Shown in pieces: positions 61,114 through 64,000 of a DNA stretch of 64,000 bases; positions within the stretch are counted from its first letter, which is position 1, and every line of letters begins with the position of its first letter. Origin of the DNA: Bosea sp. RAC05 (GTDB lineage: Bacteria; Pseudomonadota; Alphaproteobacteria; Rhizobiales; Beijerinckiaceae); the NCBI RefSeq assembly GCF_001713455.1, contig NZ_CP016464.1, forward strand, positions 619,501 to 683,500, given 5' to 3'. Below the pieces are notes generated by a model, which had not been told where the DNA came from, did no database searches, and saw only the letters and a program-made list of their open reading frames with translations. The translations under genes and the position numbers were made by a program.

Positions 61114-61448
61114 GGACCGTTTCCCCGCGAAGGGCCCGGCAGACGTCGTCTCCGGGCTGTTGGCGACTGTGGAGGGCGGCGACCCGAAGGCTCCCGCCGG
61201 GGCGCGCAGCCTCATAGCAGCATCAAAATGGCATGTCGATAGCATCGCCAGCCGCTGGCCACAGGGTCATCCCGCAGCGTCAACTGCCCGACTTGGGGCG
61301 GATTGGCAGGCTTTTCCGCATGAGGACGCCGTCAGACGACATTCTCCAGCCTGCGCCGGGCCAAGTGATTGCCGCCTATCGGTGATTGGTCTAAGGAAGC
61401 CGGCCTCGGCGCGATGTATTCGCTTGCGACTCAACGGACCTGATCTGC
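61114..61448. other. Divergent intergenic region (335 bp)
   Basis: This gap separates the SDR-led minus block from the kinase/nucleotidylyltransferase gene and should carry both promoters. I see no reliable hexamers, hairpin or repeat. A short frame across 61097-61492 is a chance reading. Confidence 0.5.
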
Positions 61449-62987
61449 ATGAACAAGATGACCGATCTCACGGACCTCGAGGAAGCGGCTGATGCCACCC
61501 GGGAAGCGCTGACCAGCGTCTCCGCCATCCGCACGCTCGCTGGCGACAGCAAGCGCATCGCGTTCGTGTCCGGCAACTTCAATGCGGTCCATCCCGGTCA
61601 CCTGCGGCTGCTGCGCTTCGCGGCCGAAAACGCCGACATTCTCGTCGTCGGCATCAATTCCGACCGGACGCCGGGCGTCACTGTCCCGCAGGCCCTGCGC
61701 AAGGAAGGCATCGAGGCGATTTCCTTCGTCACCTATGCGGTCGCTCTGACCGGCGCCCCCGAGGAATTCGTCGCGGAACTGCAGCCCCATGTCGTGGTCA
61801 AGGGCAAGGAGTTCGCGGAGCGCGAGAACGCCGAGAAGCCGGTCGTCGAAGGCTATGGCGGCAAGCTCATCTTCTCGTCGGGCGAAGTTCGCTTCTCATC
61901 GATCAGCCTGCTGCAGCGCGATTATGCCGAACCGAATTTCCACACCATCAAGCTGCCGGCCGATTATCCGTTTCGCCATGGCTTCGACCATCAGGACCTC
62001 AGGGGCTGTCTCGACCGGTTCACCGGCCTGCGGGTCCTGGTCATCGGTGACCTGATCGTCGACAAATACATCAACTGCGATCCACTCGGGATGTCGCAGG
62101 AAGACCCGACCATCGTCGTCACACCGATCGAGCACAAGACCTTCGTCGGCGGTGCCGGCATCGTCGCGGCCCATGCGCAGGGGCTCGGCGCCGATGTGCG
62201 CTTCTTCACGGTGGTCGGCGACGACGAGGCGGCCCGGTACGCCGAGGAAGCGCTCGGTCGCTACAACGTCAAGGTCGAGTTCTTCCAGGACCGTTCCCGT
62301 CCGACCACGGTCAAGGAGCGCTATCGCGCCAATGGCAAGACGCTTCTGCGCGTCAACCACCTGCGCCAGCATGCGATCGAGGCAGAGCTTCAGGCCCGCA
62401 TCCTCGACCGCGTCAAGGCCGTCGTGGCCGATATCGATCTGATCCTGTTCTCCGACTTCAATTACGGCATGCTGCCGCAGCCGCTCGTCGAGGCAATTTC
62501 GGCGCTGGCGGCGGGCCGCAAGGTGATGATGGGCGCCGATAGCCAGTCGTCTTCGCAACTCGCCGACATCTCGCGCTTCAAGGGCATGGACATCATCACG
62601 CCGACCGAACGCGAGGCGCGTCTGGCGCTGCGCGATTTCGAGTCGGGCCTCGTCATCGTGGCCGAGCGGCTGCGGCGCCTCGCGGGCGCGGGCAGCGTCA
62701 TCGTCACGCTGGGGTCCGAGGGTTTGCTGATCCATGGCAGCAAGGACGGCATCGAGCGTTCGGACCGGTTGCCCGCCTTCAACACGGCGCCCAAGGACGC
62801 CGCCGGCGCGGGCGATTCGCTGTTCACCACGCTTGCTCTCGCCCGCTGTGCCGGCGTCGATATCTGGCGCGGCACCTATCTCGGCTCGGTGGCTGCGGCC
62901 TGCCAGGTCTCACGCGTCGGCAATACGCCGCTGACACGCCAGGACCTGATTCAGGAGTTCGAGCAGGCGACCGTAACCCGGATCTGA
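61449..62987 (+). CDS. HldE-like fusion with reversed domains: nucleotidylyltransferase then PfkB kinase (512 aa)
   Basis: Residues about 30-165 are a cytidylyltransferase-like nucleotidylyltransferase: FVSGNFNAVHPGHLRLLRFA (about 39-58) with the HPGH motif and LVVGINSDRTPGV. Residues about 190-500 are a PfkB/ribokinase-fold kinase with VIGDLIVDKYINCD, TFVGGAGIVAAHAQGLGADV and the catalytic DAAGAGDSLF near residue 450. In E. coli HldE the kinase is first and the nucleotidylyltransferase second, so the order is swapped. It should phosphorylate heptose 7-phosphate at C1 and attach a nucleotide later. It ends 34 bp before a second nucleotidyltransferase. Confidence 0.9.
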   Translation: MNKMTDLTDLEEAADATREALTSVSAIRTLAGDSKRIAFVSGNFNAVHPGHLRLLRFAAENADILVVGINSDRTPGVTVPQALRKEGIEAISFVTYAVALTGAPEEFVAELQPHVVVKGKEFAERENAEKPVVEGYGGKLIFSSGEVRFSSISLLQRDYAEPNFHTIKLPADYPFRHGFDHQDLRGCLDRFTGLRVLVIGDLIVDKYINCDPLGMSQEDPTIVVTPIEHKTFVGGAGIVAAHAQGLGADVRFFTVVGDDEAARYAEEALGRYNVKVEFFQDRSRPTTVKERYRANGKTLLRVNHLRQHAIEAELQARILDRVKAVVADIDLILFSDFNYGMLPQPLVEAISALAAGRKVMMGADSQSSSQLADISRFKGMDIITPTEREARLALRDFESGLVIVAERLRRLAGAGSVIVTLGSEGLLIHGSKDGIERSDRLPAFNTAPKDAAGAGDSLFTTLALARCAGVDIWRGTYLGSVAAACQVSRVGNTPLTRQDLIQEFEQATVTRI

Positions 62988-63021
62988 GCGGTAGCGGTAT
63001 CACGGCGGGCCAGGACCTATC

Positions 63022-63780
63022 ATGCGCGCATTGCTGCTGGCGGCGGGGATCGGAAGCCGTCTCCGCCCGATCACCGACACCATTCCCAAATGCCTGGTGC
63101 CCATCCACGGGCGGGCCCTGCTTGACTACTGGTTCGACCTGCTGACGCCGGCCGGCGTCGGCCCGGTGCTGATCAACACCCATTACCTGCCCGACGCCGT
63201 GCGCGGCCATGTCGCGCAGGCGCCCTATCGCGAGCAGGTCACCCTGGTGCACGAGGACGAGTTGCTCGGCACCGGCGGCACCATCCATGCCAATGCCGGC
63301 TTCTTCGGACGGGAGCCTTTTCTCGTCGCTCATGCCGACAACCTGACGCGCTTCGACATGCAGGGGTTGGAGGCGGTCCACAGGGCGCGTCCGCCCGGGT
63401 TCGCGATCACCATGCTCGCCTTCGAGACGGACGATCCACGGTCCTGCGGCATCCTCGAATTCGAGGAGCCCGCGGCGCCGGGCCGGGCCGGCATCGTCAA
63501 GGCTTTCCACGAGAAGGTCGAGAATCCGCCGGGCAACCTCGCCAACGCCGCGGTCTATATCCTCGAGCCCGAGGTGCTGGACTTCCTCGCAAGCCTCGGC
63601 AAGCCGGTCATCGACCTGTCGACCGAGGTGATTCCGCATTTTGTCGGGCGCATCCAGGCGGTCTCGCTGGCGACCTACCACCGCGACATCGGCAATGTCG
63701 AAAGCCTGCGCCGGGCACATGAGGAATTCGTGCCGTCACACGTCAAATCGAGTTCGGCTGCCGCTGATTCTGCCGGCTAA
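63022..63780 (+). CDS. Sugar-1-phosphate nucleotidyltransferase (252 aa)
   Basis: NTP-transferase fold, with the nucleotide loop LLLAAGIGSRLRPITDTIPK (about 4-23), containing the catalytic Arg and Lys, then VLINTHYLPDAVRGH and LGTGGTIHANAGF (about 80-92). LVAHADNLTRFD carries the metal Asp. It resembles mannose-1-phosphate guanylyltransferase and HddC, and the base used cannot be read from sequence. It overlaps the stop of the convergent partial gene by 3 bp. It may give an NDP-heptose. Confidence 0.88.
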   Translation: MRALLLAAGIGSRLRPITDTIPKCLVPIHGRALLDYWFDLLTPAGVGPVLINTHYLPDAVRGHVAQAPYREQVTLVHEDELLGTGGTIHANAGFFGREPFLVAHADNLTRFDMQGLEAVHRARPPGFAITMLAFETDDPRSCGILEFEEPAAPGRAGIVKAFHEKVENPPGNLANAAVYILEPEVLDFLASLGKPVIDLSTEVIPHFVGRIQAVSLATYHRDIGNVESLRRAHEEFVPSHVKSSSAAADSAG

Positions 63781-64000
63781 ACCGTCCCTTCCACGCCGCC
63801 GCTGCGCAGTTCCGTCAGAAGGGCAGCGTAACGGGAGACCTCCTCGATATGGCCTGCATGATCCAAGCGCCTGTCGGCAAGTAGCCATTCGGCTAGCCAT
63901 AGAGCCTCCTTCGGATAGAAGGACATCTCGGACATTATCCGCCTCAGGATGCCGAGCGCGATCTCCGGCTGGCTGCAGCGGCGGAAGATGTCGAGGCTCT
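63777..64000 (-). CDS. C-terminal fragment of an unidentified protein
   Basis: The last 73 or so codons are inside the window and the gene continues to the right. The visible part reads LDIFRRCSQPEIALGILRRI, then LWLAEWLLADRRLDHAGHIE, and ends GTV before a TAG stop. The helix-rich pattern gives no family. It is convergent with the nucleotidyltransferase gene, and their stop codons share bases. Confidence 0.75.
   Translation of the reverse strand, partial: SLDIFRRCSQPEIALGILRRIMSEMSFYPKEALWLAEWLLADRRLDHAGHIEEVSRYAALLTELRSGGVEGTV

Noticed and set aside
1..64000. CRISPR arrays or direct-repeat arrays
   Set aside because: No regularly spaced repeat was seen; the repeated motifs are inverted and intergenic.

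Overview
The window is high-GC DNA that reads as the chromosome of an alphaproteobacterium of the order Hyphomicrobiales (Rhizobiales). I infer a Bosea-like (Boseaceae) organism from three things: the hemW-rdgB-rph/hrcA gene order, the abundance of TRAP transporters with an OlsB-like acyltransferase, and families typical of that group (DUF3297, MsrQ, WbuC). The genus is an inference from gene content. I saw no insertion sequence, prophage, integrase or CRISPR array.

From 1 to about 39.8 kb the layout is mostly housekeeping. It starts with the tail of a hemW-rdgB-rph minus-strand group facing hrcA. Next come a periplasmic ankyrin protein, lepA, a gamma-glutamyltransferase, a nitronate-monooxygenase-type flavoprotein, a ferredoxin-reductase-like flavoprotein and a CcdA/thioredoxin pair. 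Two unrelated TRAP transporters follow: a three-gene DctPQM system, and a TAXI receptor with a fused permease. The rest of this part holds tRNA-Ser(GGA), msrA, comM, a hybrid histidine kinase, an OlsB-like N-acyltransferase, queG, a glutathione S-transferase, uppP, an MFS exporter, an msrQ without msrP, and small sugar or phosphatase enzymes.

From about 39.9 kb to the right edge lies a large surface-polysaccharide locus. It has an ABC exporter of the Wzm/Wzt type. It also has heptose-type enzymes: a GmhB phosphatase, a GmhA-type SIS isomerase, and a fused nucleotidylyltransferase/PfkB kinase whose domains are in the reverse of the usual HldE order. A split transketolase sits beside them. Four NAD-dependent sugar enzymes are present (three of the extended SDR type and one zinc-type dehydrogenase), along with a sugar-1-phosphate nucleotidyltransferase, six methyltransferases, a GT2 glycosyltransferase, a WbuC cupin and a 652-residue two-part protein I cannot assign. 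The genes run in three blocks: plus strand 43.4-51.2 kb, minus strand 51.2-61.1 kb, plus strand 61.4-63.8 kb. The minus block is nearly gapless.

My working reading, which is inference, is that transketolase supplies sedoheptulose 7-phosphate, the isomerase, kinase, phosphatase and nucleotidyltransferase turn it into an NDP-heptose, and the SDRs and C-methyltransferases convert that to an unusual methylated or branched sugar. The sugar is then polymerised and exported by Wzm/Wzt. This locus is the best candidate for undescribed biology here.

A second theme is a family of intergenic elements about 80-110 bp long with nested inverted repeats (GTCA...TGAC ends and, in three of them, ATCCA...TGGAT inner arms) at four intergenic sites in the first 23 kb.
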